Shown here: piece after piece, positions 25,188 to 33,818 of the stretch | Position numbering within the stretch: the first letter of the stretch is position 1 | Layout: every line of letters starts with the position of its first letter | Source of the DNA: an uncultured Sphingobacteriales bacterium | GTDB lineage: Bacteria; Bacteroidota; Bacteroidia; Chitinophagales; Chitinophagaceae | Direction of reading: 5' to 3' | Assembly (NCBI GenBank): GCA_937991535.1 | Contig: CALKHN010000068.1 | Span: 1-33,818 of the forward strand | DNA: 33,818 nt | Position numbers and translations under genes: made by a program | Notes under the pieces: model-generated | Seen by the model: the letters and a program-made list of their open reading frames with translations, nothing else | What the model was told of the DNA's origin: nothing | Database searches by the model: none

Positions 25188-28169
25188 TTACTTGTAAATT
25201 TCAACGGTTCGTAAGGTAACCGGACCTAACAGTCCTGACGGCAGCAGCGGGCTGTCCTTCCATGCAAGACCTCCTCTCGTACTGGTCCGGATATTGGTGC
25301 TGGTAAATTTTCCACCGGTGAGGGCATCACCTGTTATCCGGTTCGACCAGGTATTGGCCACCTTAACGGTCAAATGATTCTCTCCTTTCTTTACAACCTG
25401 AGTAATATCAAACCGGTAAGGCTTCGCCCAGGTGATTCCTAAATAATGCCCGTTCAGCCATACTTCAGCCACTTTTGCTATTTCACCTAAGTCAATAAAA
25501 ATCTTCCGTGATGCTGAACCCTGGGAGTTATTATCAAACCGGAATGTTTTGGAATAAGTTCCTATGCCTGAATAGTATTTAATGCCCGGATCAGCACTAC
25601 TTGTCCAGGAAGTCAGTTCGGGAAATACAGCCGAGTCAGGAGCGCCCCATCCCCTGGTAAAATTTACCTGCCAGTTGCCATTAATGGGTTGTATTTGCGG
25701 TTTGTTTTCTATCTGCTTCGTCCCGGATTTATGGTTCAACCTGTAGTTGCCCTCATTAAGGAACAAAATTCCGTTACCAATAAACTCCATCAGTGGCGGG
25801 TTTGTACCGTCTGCAGCACCAACACCTGTAAAAAGCGGATTGGCATTTCCTTTTTTGAAAACCACTAAACAAGCGCCGTAAGGAGCAAGTGTAACAGGGA
25901 TATTGATATATTTGCCCCGTTGCTGATAAACCGGAACAGGAAGGACTTCCCCGTTCAACGGGTTCCATAACTCGGGTATTTTTAACTGTTGCCTGAATCC
26001 GCATTCCCTCGAAATCCATTGATCTGTAGTGTTCCTGATAAAATAAAAATCAATATTGTCTTTATTGTAATGAATATAATCGAGCAGCCAGGTATCGCTG
26101 TCGGGATAAACCAGGTCCGGTTCCACCTGAAGCGCCTGCAGCATCTCAGCCGGGCTGATACCGTCATATATGCTGCCCTTCTTCTCCGTACGCATAGCCG
26201 ATGGATCAGCAACTGTTGTCCATAGCCGGTTGATCACAACCTCTGCTTTAGTAACCGGCCTATTCTTCATTTGCTTAACGCCCTGAGGTTTCGCACCAAT
26301 GATTACAGCACCCTGATCAGCCAATTCCTTTAGTTTCACTAAGACAAAAGGATTGATAGCATCTTCGTTATCCAGTGCAAGCATACTGAATGCAGCACCG
26401 TTTGATAACAACAATTTACCATCCCTGACGCTAAGATCGTTCAACAGTATTTCTGTATTAATTACTTCATAATCGTAGCCGGGCCCCACGATAAAATGGG
26501 TGTTTTTGGGCGTGGCAGAATTGGGTACTTTGTCACCGTAGTAATATAGTACATCTGCAAAAAAATGCGTTTGCCGGAAGATGAAAGAATTCCGTGCCAA
26601 ATAAGTTATAAAAGGCTTTGCCATTGACCACCATACTCTTTTGGTGTTGAAGTGTGTGCCGGCATGATAAACAATACCCGGAAAACCCGTACCGCGCGGA
26701 TTATGGCTGAATCCATGAAAAACAACCCGATTCATTCCCTCGCAAAACGCCCTGTCTCCAAAAGGTTTCAAATCAAACGGACCCTCCTGCCAATGCTGAA
26801 AGGAGGTAAACGCTTCTTCTTCTGCAATACCCCGTTTATAAATATGTGAAGCCGCTGCAACTTCTTTCACCACACGCAGAATATCAATACTGTCTTTTCC
26901 GTTGCTATCCATATAATACCTGGAATGATTCAGCCAGAATTCACCGCGGGGTATATCCAAAGATCCGAGCGCTTTCAATGGCTCCGCCGGGCCGTTATAG
27001 AGCGGAAATCCCGGACCACCAGCTTCGGAATTGATTTTTAATCCATAGCGGTTACAAATTTTCTTTGATTCTTTGTAGAGGTTATTAATCATTAATTCGG
27101 ATAGCGTTCTCTTAAAATCAGTTTCAATTTTCGCAGTTACTTCATTACTGAATAATTCTTTATCATAAAAAGAGGGAAGGAATTTATAAATATCGTAGCC
27201 ATTAAGTTTTTTGAACTCGCGGGGTAAAGTTGACGTCCACACAAATCCTCTTGCTTCATAGCTCGCCAGGTAAAAACTTTTTAACGCAGTTTTTCTGAAA
27301 TCACCTAGAACCGGCTTTAAACGGTTAATAATATACATCAAGTGCGTTCTGACGGCGGTTGAATCAAAATGGTCAATGGTAAGACCTGCAGAATGTTGGC
27401 TTGGGAGTACGACTTGCTGACCTGAATTAGAACAAACGTATCGCAATATCTTCCATTTACCGGGAGGCGCCTTCCAGCTAAGCAAATCATTTTCAGGGTT
27501 GAAAAATCGGGTCACATTAATTACCTTAGAAGTGTCAAGACTATTTTTTCTCATATTTTCCGGAATAGCCAAAACTGCTACATCTTCATAATAAACCGGG
27601 CGCCCGTTTTCCTTGAATGGAATGAGTGACTTCCCTGTTCCGCCAATTAGGGAAGCCTTCGGAAAGGATATTTCGGGAAAGGGTACTTTAATCTTTTGTA
27701 TTCCGCTTCCTCCATCTAAATTAATTTTTGAGTAGTAAAGAGACTTGCCCGCATTTTCAGGCAGCGTCCATGAGCCACCGGCATTCCAGCTACTAGATAA
27801 ATTCAATCCCATCTCAAGTCCCAGTTTACCAGCCTCCTTTACTACAAATTTTATAACTTTTAAAGACGCATCGCTCAAAAAAGCGGGTCCGGCCGGAATC
27901 ATTGTATCACTTTTGGGCACGCCGATTTCAAAGAAGTCGAAGCCCGCAATTCCTGCTTTCTTCATATCCGATAATTCCTGCTTAGCGCTTATTGTATCAA
28001 TATTTCCATTCAGGCACCACCAATACACCTTAGGTCTTGCTGAATTAGGAGGGCTTTCAAATCCTTTTCTCAAAACCTCATAAGTATTACTCTCTTTTTG
28101 CTGGGCAAAGGCCGAAAAAGAAATTAAAGGAATAGCAATAATTAAAAAAAGCGATAGTTTTATTTTCAT
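25188..28169 (-). CDS. Exported alpha-L-rhamnosidase, glycoside hydrolase family 106
   Basis: The 993-residue protein has a signal peptide (MKIKLSLFLIIAIPLISFSAFAQ). The mature N-terminus shows the GH106 hallmark: RPKVYWWCLNGNI (45-57) then ELSDMKKAGIAGFDFFEIG (65-83), start of a TIM barrel. Length and layout fit: barrel, a central beta-rich part, and a C-terminal jelly-roll sugar-binding domain with WLNGHYLGITWAKPY and VKVANTWSNR. GH106 enzymes release terminal alpha-L-rhamnose, for example from rhamnogalacturonans, with calcium in the active site. It is followed at 6 bases by the MFS transporter gene and lies upstream of the whole rhamnose pathway, which supports the specificity. Catalytic residues cannot be assigned with certainty by eye. 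Confidence 0.88.
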   Translation of the reverse strand: MKIKLSLFLIIAIPLISFSAFAQQKESNTYEVLRKGFESPPNSARPKVYWWCLNGNIDTISAKQELSDMKKAGIAGFDFFEIGVPKSDTMIPAGPAFLSDASLKVIKFVVKEAGKLGLEMGLNLSSSWNAGGSWTLPENAGKSLYYSKINLDGGSGIQKIKVPFPEISFPKASLIGGTGKSLIPFKENGRPVYYEDVAVLAIPENMRKNSLDTSKVINVTRFFNPENDLLSWKAPPGKWKILRYVCSNSGQQVVLPSQHSAGLTIDHFDSTAVRTHLMYIINRLKPVLGDFRKTALKSFYLASYEARGFVWTSTLPREFKKLNGYDIYKFLPSFYDKELFSNEVTAKIETDFKRTLSELMINNLYKESKKICNRYGLKINSEAGGPGFPLYNGPAEPLKALGSLDIPRGEFWLNHSRYYMDSNGKDSIDILRVVKEVAAASHIYKRGIAEEEAFTSFQHWQEGPFDLKPFGDRAFCEGMNRVVFHGFSHNPRGTGFPGIVYHAGTHFNTKRVWWSMAKPFITYLARNSFIFRQTHFFADVLYYYGDKVPNSATPKNTHFIVGPGYDYEVINTEILLNDLSVRDGKLLLSNGAAFSMLALDNEDAINPFVLVKLKELADQGAVIIGAKPQGVKQMKNRPVTKAEVVINRLWTTVADPSAMRTEKKGSIYDGISPAEMLQALQVEPDLVYPDSDTWLLDYIHYNKDNIDFYFIRNTTDQWISRECGFRQQLKIPELWNPLNGEVLPVPVYQQRGKYINIPVTLAPYGACLVVFKKGNANPLFTGVGAADGTNPPLMEFIGNGILFLNEGNYRLNHKSGTKQIENKPQIQPINGNWQVNFTRGWGAPDSAVFPELTSWTSSADPGIKYYSGIGTYSKTFRFDNNSQGSASRKIFIDLGEIAKVAEVWLNGHYLGITWAKPYRFDITQVVKKGENHLTVKVANTWSNRITGDALTGGKFTSTNIRTSTRGGLAWKDSPLLPSGLLGPVTLRTVEIYK

Positions 28170-28240
28170 CTGAAAATATTTTTGTTTTAAATGGATAGAT
28201 GGAGCTCACACGATGGCGTTCTGTTTTTATAATTTTTTAT

Positions 28241-30835
28241 TTACCATGCAACAACCAACTCACCGCTTACATTTTCCACAATATAATTTCTGCCATATTT
28301 CTTATCACCTAACTTAAAAGCAATTTGCCCCATCTTCCAGGGATAAGCAGCATTCAGGTAAACGCGCAACTTATCTTCGGTAACATTATCCGGCGGATAT
28401 ATTCTGACAGTTGCATTAATCAGACCTGTAAGCTGTAGCCTGCGCTTAATACCTTTTTCACCAGAATGCATTTCTTTAGAAGAAACAATACCGTCATTTT
28501 GTTCCACAAAAAAACGGCACTCACGGTGCCATGCTGTAGGCAAATAATAAGAAGAATTTCCTTTGTCCAGGTGCGTCTGGTATCCATGTAATATTGGCGC
28601 TCCCTGTGGAAATTTAAAAAGCTGTCTGACGGTTGTGTTAGGCACATAACCCGAAAGAAAGAATCCGTTATCGCTTCTTGAAACAGTCAGTATTGGATTC
28701 ATTACGGAAGGGTCCTTTTTTTCAATATTGTATGTCAGGCCCAACTCTTTTAAAACATAACGCAGGTATAAACCTCCGGTAAACCATTTTTCAGGATCAT
28801 CGGGTTTTAATAGTTGTCCTCCCTGAAAACTGCTTGAATTGGTCCCTCGCACATAAGCTATTTTTCCTCCTGACCATTCAGGTTTTTGTCTAACCCAAAC
28901 CACATCCCTGCTCTCACCATTTTTATCCATTTTTGCCAATACTTTGGTATAAATATCATTTCTATTATCTATTGCTGTTCTAATTCCCCCACCTGAGAAA
29001 AGGGCTCTGTGATTGATTTTGTCGGGGTATTTATTTTCCAACATATCATTCGAAAGATCAGATGTAATGTGAAGCTCACCCTCAATCGCTTTACCGTTTT
29101 TAAGATTTAATAATTTTAAAAATGAATCACCCGAATGATCTACCGGGCCATAAATAATAAGTTTTCCTCCGCTTTCTACATATTTTATTAACGCGCCTTC
29201 AAGTGATGAACCCGCATCAGGTGCCACTGATACAAGAATTGATTCATTAAATAAGTCTTTATGATCCTTAGTAACTTTTTGAAAAGAAGTGGTAGAAACA
29301 ATAGTATTCATGGGAAATCCATTATTGATTGCTTGCCTTATAAACCAGTCTCCATAATAGATTTCCGGTAGCCGCCCCTTTTCTTTGTAGGCCCAATTGT
29401 TATATTCATCAAAAGGATACACCCAAACCAGGGGGCCGGGTGCAGTTGGCTCATCATATCGTGCTTTCAAAATATGGGGGATCACTTCATCCGGAACCTG
29501 GGCAGGCATGTTACCATAAGAATCGTCAATGGTAAGGAAATTCAGGTGAGTGGGATTATGGATCTCACCCTTCCCATTGATCCGCGATACAGACATAGGT
29601 AAATAAATGTCATGCGGCTCGCTACCATACCTGTCCAGCCATGGACTGTTTAGCCACCAGGGATCATGAGTATAATATCTGAACAAAAATCTATCATCCG
29701 GTAATTCCGCCATACGCGACATATATCCTACCATTTCTAAACCAAAATCTCCATTTAAAGCAGCCCAGGGTGAATTAGGAGGAGGAAGCAGATTGTAATG
29801 TCCTTCGTAGATATCTTTCAAATCTACGCCGTCTCTTGCCAGGTCTATTCCATTGGATAAGTTAGTGCCTCTTGTTTCTATTCTGAACTCCGGACACTCT
29901 TTTCGGAAAAGATCCCAGAAACCAAGAATTTTGTTTTTTACTTCCAATAATTTGTCGTTGTCAAAGCGCTTGCCATTAAAGATCGCCCCCGTGGAAGACC
30001 AGCCTTCTACCCCAAATCCAAAACCATTACTAAACCATAAGTAATCATATCCTAAGTCGCGTAAAAAATGCTGGCTCTGGCGACCGAAGAACGTTCCAAA
30101 AGGAGTATTGGCGGGAATACCATTTGGAAATCCCGCATAATGTATAGAGTCAGCATTCAATGTAGAATAGCAACTTACAAAAGTTTTATGTCCCATGGCA
30201 TTGCCTCCTAATATTTCTGTATGCCTTTTGTATTTAAAATCAGATTTTGCAAATTCCGGCCCCGGATCAAAAGTAGCGCCGACGCGTATTGGCTTTCCTG
30301 TAATTTTTTTTCCTGTTTCTTTTAAAGTCTTAATTATATATTTGAGATCACCATAATTAAATTTAGGCGGATTCTCTATATACAAATAAGCCCGTTCATG
30401 AAGCGATAATTCTTTGGGGCCTGACCCAACAGCATGACGGGTGTTAGGGTTTCCCATGTACATTGCCCATTCTAATGGTTGGCTAAGATTACCCCTGTAG
30501 TCAAGAATTTCTGAACCATCAGCCGTCCACAGCATCACGGAAATGGTATCGGCGTGTCGAAGTAAGGAACGCCACTGCGTAAATATTTCTACGGCTACTT
30601 TTTGAATATACGCCTTATCGTTCTTTTTGAAAGGTTTTAAAGAAGCTTCTAAAGTTATGTTGTGGAATGGTTTACCTTTTAATGTATAAAGATCATATTG
30701 TCCATGGATCGTTGCTACACCAGTAAAACCGGCAACTAGAAGTAAAAAAAAATATCGCGAAATATGAAAGGCTTTTACCAATGTGTTATTTTTTAAATGA
30801 TTATTCGCTAAAATAAGGTTGAATCTATATTTCAA
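28241..30835 (-). CDS. Exported 864-residue protein, possible new glycan-active enzyme
   Basis: I do not recognise the family. An export signal is present: a hydrophobic stretch YFFLLLVAGFTGVATIHG (28-45) after a basic N-region, so cleavage near residue 46 is likely; the 27-residue N-region is long, and a TTG at codon 19 would shorten it. After it, NITLEASLKPFKKND (59-73) opens a probable TIM barrel with many Trp, Asp and Glu residues: VGATFDPGPEFA (185-196), ECPEFRIETRGTNL (313-326), YTHDPWWLNSPW (388-399) and YPFDEYNNWAY (473-483). Residues 510-570 (NESILVSVAPDAG... GGKLIIYGPV) look like the class I glutamine-amidotransferase-like fold that follows the barrel in GH42-type enzymes. The last 180 residues are beta-rich. 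It lies between susD and the rhamnosidase (71 bases), so it should act on the same glycan. Confidence 0.75.
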   Translation of the reverse strand: MKYRFNLILANNHLKNNTLVKAFHISRYFFLLLVAGFTGVATIHGQYDLYTLKGKPFHNITLEASLKPFKKNDKAYIQKVAVEIFTQWRSLLRHADTISVMLWTADGSEILDYRGNLSQPLEWAMYMGNPNTRHAVGSGPKELSLHERAYLYIENPPKFNYGDLKYIIKTLKETGKKITGKPIRVGATFDPGPEFAKSDFKYKRHTEILGGNAMGHKTFVSCYSTLNADSIHYAGFPNGIPANTPFGTFFGRQSQHFLRDLGYDYLWFSNGFGFGVEGWSSTGAIFNGKRFDNDKLLEVKNKILGFWDLFRKECPEFRIETRGTNLSNGIDLARDGVDLKDIYEGHYNLLPPPNSPWAALNGDFGLEMVGYMSRMAELPDDRFLFRYYTHDPWWLNSPWLDRYGSEPHDIYLPMSVSRINGKGEIHNPTHLNFLTIDDSYGNMPAQVPDEVIPHILKARYDEPTAPGPLVWVYPFDEYNNWAYKEKGRLPEIYYGDWFIRQAINNGFPMNTIVSTTSFQKVTKDHKDLFNESILVSVAPDAGSSLEGALIKYVESGGKLIIYGPVDHSGDSFLKLLNLKNGKAIEGELHITSDLSNDMLENKYPDKINHRALFSGGGIRTAIDNRNDIYTKVLAKMDKNGESRDVVWVRQKPEWSGGKIAYVRGTNSSSFQGGQLLKPDDPEKWFTGGLYLRYVLKELGLTYNIEKKDPSVMNPILTVSRSDNGFFLSGYVPNTTVRQLFKFPQGAPILHGYQTHLDKGNSSYYLPTAWHRECRFFVEQNDGIVSSKEMHSGEKGIKRRLQLTGLINATVRIYPPDNVTEDKLRVYLNAAYPWKMGQIAFKLGDKKYGRNYIVENVSGELVVAW

Positions 30836-31043
30836 TTTTTATCTTAATAATGTGGTGGATGAATTGTTTAATGTCAGATTAAATCATTCGCCACACTACT
30901 ACTATGTTGAACTGTTCTTTTATACAGAACGCCCGCTTTAAGCCCCTAAGAAATTATTCCATCCAAAAAATAATTCATTTTTGTCAGCATGAATAGCAGA
31001 TACCGACTGCTTTAGCCAAAGGACCATATCTTACTTTTTTAAA

Positions 31044-32480
31044 TCAGTATCCGGGATTCTGTTTCGTATCAGGATTGATGTCGATCTCCCGTTGCGGAAT
31101 GGGCATTAGCAATTCATTCTGAGTAACAGAAAAGCTCAATCCATTAGCATCAAAATAATTATTTACGACTGCGATGGCGCGATCGGTACGAATCAAATCA
31201 AACCAACGGGAACCTTCGCAGAAGAATTCTACTCTTCGTTCTTTTTCCATTGCCAGTCTGAATTCTGTTTTTGACAAACCGCCTATACCATTCAGGCCGG
31301 CTCGTTGGCGGACCATGTTAATATACGTATATGCCTCATCCGTTTTATCCAGTTCATTTAAGGCTTCAGCATACATCAACAGTACGTCGGCGTATCGTAA
31401 AGCAACATAGTTTACACCGCCATCGCCAGGGATGCCCACTGTAAAGTCCACGAACTTTAAACCATAAGGAATTGCCTCATAAGTACCGCCCTGTACACGC
31501 AAAGAGTCCATGATAGATTCCTTTCTTCTTATATCTCCGGATTCGTAAGCATCCATCATATCACGGGTGGGAATAATACGCCCGGAACCATTCATGTTTT
31601 GTGGGAAAATAGCAGCATTAAAACTGGGAGGGGTAAATATACTCGAGAAAGAATTTCCTTCACCAATATTCCCCGACAAATATTTTACCTCAAAGATAGA
31701 CTCAGGAAGCTCATCGTTATTGTTGGTAAAAAGTGAAGCATAGCCGGTTTGAAGAGAATAGGTTCCGCCGGAAATTACATCATTCAATACAGCCGATGCC
31801 TCAGCATATTGATGTATCGTAAGATATACTTTTCCCAGTAAGGATTTTGCAGCCCCCACCGATGCCCTTGATTTGCTGAGACCTGCAACCCCCTGTAGCG
31901 CTGAAGAAGCTTGTTTCAAATCGTTAATGATAATTGCATAAACACTATCTGCCGGCTTTCGCGACATGTCGTAGGACTGTATTTCATTTGGGCTTCTGAA
32001 ATTGTGCGTCACTATCGGAAGATCGCCGAACAATCTTACTAAATTGAAGTACGCAAAAGCGCGAAGGAATTTTGCTTCTCCCTTGTACTGTTGTTTTAAA
32101 GCATCTCTCAACTTCGCATTATCTATATTGTCTAAGATGGTATTAGACTCTGTAATAATCTTATAATTTAAATTCCAGACGCTGCCCACAAAGCCATTAC
32201 TCGGTGTTACCATCATTTCATCAAGTTCGGATTCTGAAGTTGTTGGTGATGTCCATATAATATGTGCGTTGTCGGTGGTAAGCTCGCCTATGTATACCAT
32301 GGGAGCATTATAAAGACTCTGGAGCTCCGAATAACTACCCACTATTGCAGTCTCGAAATCCTGTTCAGTTTTGTAGAATGAAGCAGTATTTACCACATAT
32401 TGGGGTTCAAGTTGTAAAAATTTCTTACACGAAGAAAAAAAGAATATTAACGCAAATAAAACAGACAAATATTTTTTCAT
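31044..32480 (-). CDS. SusD/RagB-family glycan-binding lipoprotein
   Basis: Forms the surface lid of a SusC/SusD importer for oligosaccharides. The 478-residue product has a lipoprotein signal with lipobox FFSSC and lipidated Cys18, followed by KKFLQLEPQ typical of SusD. Tetratricopeptide-like helices appear in TAIVGSYSELQSLYN, AFAYFNLVRLFGDLPIV and VLLMYAEALNELDKTDEAYTYINMVRQRAG. The C-terminal RRVEFFCEGSRWFDLIR and final NPGY are the SusD signature. It is 20 bases downstream of the SusC stop codon, the fixed SusC-SusD order. The ligand is inferred to be a rhamnose-containing oligosaccharide. Confidence 0.96.
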   Translation of the reverse strand: MKKYLSVLFALIFFFSSCKKFLQLEPQYVVNTASFYKTEQDFETAIVGSYSELQSLYNAPMVYIGELTTDNAHIIWTSPTTSESELDEMMVTPSNGFVGSVWNLNYKIITESNTILDNIDNAKLRDALKQQYKGEAKFLRAFAYFNLVRLFGDLPIVTHNFRSPNEIQSYDMSRKPADSVYAIIINDLKQASSALQGVAGLSKSRASVGAAKSLLGKVYLTIHQYAEASAVLNDVISGGTYSLQTGYASLFTNNNDELPESIFEVKYLSGNIGEGNSFSSIFTPPSFNAAIFPQNMNGSGRIIPTRDMMDAYESGDIRRKESIMDSLRVQGGTYEAIPYGLKFVDFTVGIPGDGGVNYVALRYADVLLMYAEALNELDKTDEAYTYINMVRQRAGLNGIGGLSKTEFRLAMEKERRVEFFCEGSRWFDLIRTDRAIAVVNNYFDANGLSFSVTQNELLMPIPQREIDINPDTKQNPGY

Positions 32481-32500
32481 GATTCTTTGTTTAGTTTTGA

Positions 32501-33766
32501 TTAAAAAGAAACATTAATTCCAAAAGTAAAAGTGCGCGCCAGGGGGTAAGAAAGGTAGTCAATCCCTGTTTCAGCCACATTGGATCCGGTGATACTTGAT
32601 TCCGGATCATAAGCCGGGTAATCGGTAAATGTGTAAAGATTTGAAGCATCCAAATACAACGACACCTTACCCAGTCCCATTCTGGAAGTTAAATTATTAG
32701 GGAGATCATAATTCAGGTTCACATTTTTGATTCTCACAAAAGACGAGTTAAACAAAAAATGGGAGCTGGTAGAAAAGGACATCGCGTAGTTACTTCGAAT
32801 GGCTCTCGGCTGAAAACCAGCGCCGGGGGAACTTTCCGATACCCATCGTTGTAATGCAATATCTGCCAATTGATTCTGAACCCCGGCGCTATTCATAACC
32901 CCGCTCCATTCAAGGAAGGTTTTTGATCCGTGAGACCCAACTAATAAAATTTTCAAACTCAAATTTTTGTAAGAGAAACTGTTTGAAAGGCCCCATGTAT
33001 AGTCCGGCCAGGGGTTCCCTACTATTTTCCGGTCATCTGATGTAATTTCCCCGTCTCCGTTTACATCCTCAAATTTTAAATCCCCGGCCTGTGTTTTAGG
33101 GTTTTGAAGAGCAGCGCCATGTATCTCTGCGGAATTTTTAAATACCCCAATGGCATGCAACATATAAAAGCTGGAAATAGGCTGGCCTACTTCGGTAATT
33201 TGATAGCTATTGTTTGCGATTCTTCCGCCCTCTGTTGCCAGTTTTAGCACTTTATTTTTATTCGCGCTCAGGGTAAAGTTGGTACTCCATGTGAATGTCT
33301 TTCCGGTCAGATTAAGTGTATTAAGGCCAATTTCGATCCCTTTGTTTTCTATATCCCCAATATTTTGTGTGGAACTGTTAAACCCTGAAGCAGCCGGCAG
33401 TTGTACATTCAGTAATAAATCTGTTTTACGGTCTCTGTATGCATCGAATGTCAAAGAAATCCGGTCGGAAAATAATCCTAAATCTAATCCGATATCAATT
33501 TGTTTAGACTTTTCCCAGCCGAGATCAACATTAGAAAGACTGGAAGGAATGAGGCCGGGAATCTGCGAATTGTTGGCCACATAATTTGAGGGAGATAATA
33601 AGCCTACATAACTATAATTCCCGATCTGATTATTACCTGAAAACCCATAGCTGGCCCTTATTTTTAAATTATTGACAAACCCGATGGATTTCATAAACGA
33701 CTCTTCTGACAGGTTATAACCAACGGCAAATGATGGAAAATTGCCCCATTTATTATTGTTTCCAAA
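32501..33766 (-). CDS. SusC-family TonB-dependent transporter, C-terminal part, 5' end disrupted
   Basis: This is the outer-membrane barrel of the glycan importer. The visible frame covers the C-terminal 400-plus residues with family motifs: ASYGFSGNNQIGNY, the PAASGFNSSTQNIGDIENKGIE segment, FEDVNGDGEITSDDRKIVGNPWPDYTWG and the aromatic terminus TFGINVSF. The frame reads on upstream of the Met at 33694 as clear SusC sequence (NNNKWGNFPSFAVGYNLSEE), so translation does not begin at 33694. A TGA then interrupts it at 33767-33769 and a second TGA follows at 33803-33805. The gene is therefore broken or wrongly sequenced here, and the TonB plug domain lies beyond the window edge. Confidence 0.9.
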   Translation of the reverse strand, partial: FGNNNKWGNFPSFAVGYNLSEESFMKSIGFVNNLKIRASYGFSGNNQIGNYSYVGLLSPSNYVANNSQIPGLIPSSLSNVDLGWEKSKQIDIGLDLGLFSDRISLTFDAYRDRKTDLLLNVQLPAASGFNSSTQNIGDIENKGIEIGLNTLNLTGKTFTWSTNFTLSANKNKVLKLATEGGRIANNSYQITEVGQPISSFYMLHAIGVFKNSAEIHGAALQNPKTQAGDLKFEDVNGDGEITSDDRKIVGNPWPDYTWGLSNSFSYKNLSLKILLVGSHGSKTFLEWSGVMNSAGVQNQLADIALQRWVSESSPGAGFQPRAIRSNYAMSFSTSSHFLFNSSFVRIKNVNLNYDLPNNLTSRMGLGKVSLYLDASNLYTFTDYPAYDPESSITGSNVAETGIDYLSYPLARTFTFGINVSF

Positions 33767-33818
33767 TCATTGCTGTCCGGTAAAAATAGAATAATTCTTT
33801 TTTCAAACGGCTGGTTGC
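33767..33818 (-). pseudogene. Interrupted continuation of the SusC gene
   Basis: In the SusC frame this stretch reads QPAV-stop-KKNYSIFTGQQ-stop, with SusC-like residues between two TGA codons. In the next frame the very end reads NQPFEK; one extra A in the run of six A at 33797-33802 would join NQPFEK to KNYSIFTG in one frame. The part around the second stop is also about five residues shorter than the usual barrel sequence ahead of FGNNNKWG. Either the gene has decayed or the last bases of this sequence carry errors. Confidence 0.55.

Noticed and set aside
33767..33805. TGA read as tryptophan or selenocysteine in SusC
   Set aside because: Other genes here, including pgk and lepA, use TGA as an ordinary stop, and a frame change is needed as well, so lesions or sequence errors explain it better.

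Overview
The window looks like chromosomal DNA from a member of the Bacteroidota, most likely a Chitinophagaceae-type soil or plant-litter saprotroph. The grounds are a SusC/SusD pair, a type IX secretion (T9SS) C-terminal sorting domain, an acyl-CoA-binding protein, Bacteroidota-style promoters (TAnnTTTG at -7, with TTTG about 19-20 bases upstream in the best cases), and the two-domain aldolase-dehydrogenase form of the rhamnose pathway. The genus is inference; no rRNA is present.

Left part (1-5.1 kb), housekeeping: the 3' end of a rhodanese-domain gene, a tRNA-Glu(UUC) gene on the minus strand with its own promoter and hairpin, glyceraldehyde-3-phosphate dehydrogenase (gap) followed by phosphoglycerate kinase (pgk), and convergent lepA (elongation factor 4).

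Middle part (5.2-15.3 kb), mixed genes: a large secreted polysaccharide lyase family 8 (chondroitin/hyaluronan-lyase type) with a T9SS tail; a di-iron sterol-desaturase-family membrane hydroxylase divergent from an acyl-CoA-binding protein; a Tat-exported sugar isomerase-like TIM barrel divergent from a Gfo/Idh/MocA oxidoreductase; a PlsC-type acyltransferase; and an overlapping DUF4258 / transglutaminase-like pair. The spacer at 12.94-13.05 kb consists of two back-to-back heptanucleotide arrays.

Right part (15.4-33.8 kb), a saccharide utilisation locus entirely on the minus strand. In transcription order it encodes SusC (5' end disrupted and cut by the window edge), SusD, an 864-residue exported protein of no family I recognise, a GH106-type alpha-L-rhamnosidase, an ACS-type MFS transporter, an L-arabinose/L-fucose-isomerase-like enzyme, the rhamnose symporter RhaT, the bifunctional rhamnulose-1-phosphate aldolase/lactaldehyde dehydrogenase, rhamnose mutarotase RhaM, L-rhamnose isomerase RhaI and an FGGY kinase (probable rhamnulokinase). 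Read together, the locus binds and imports a rhamnose-containing glycan, releases L-rhamnose, imports it, and converts it to dihydroxyacetone phosphate and an oxidised or reduced C3 product. The MFS transporter and second isomerase suggest that a second sugar or uronate from the same glycan is handled too. No transcription regulator of the locus lies in the window.

The best candidates for something undescribed are the 864-residue protein (28241-30835), the second isomerase/transporter module, and a tandem decamer directly upstream of a consensus -7 box ahead of rhaT. Dispersed repeats and microsatellite-like arrays fill several intergenic spacers.
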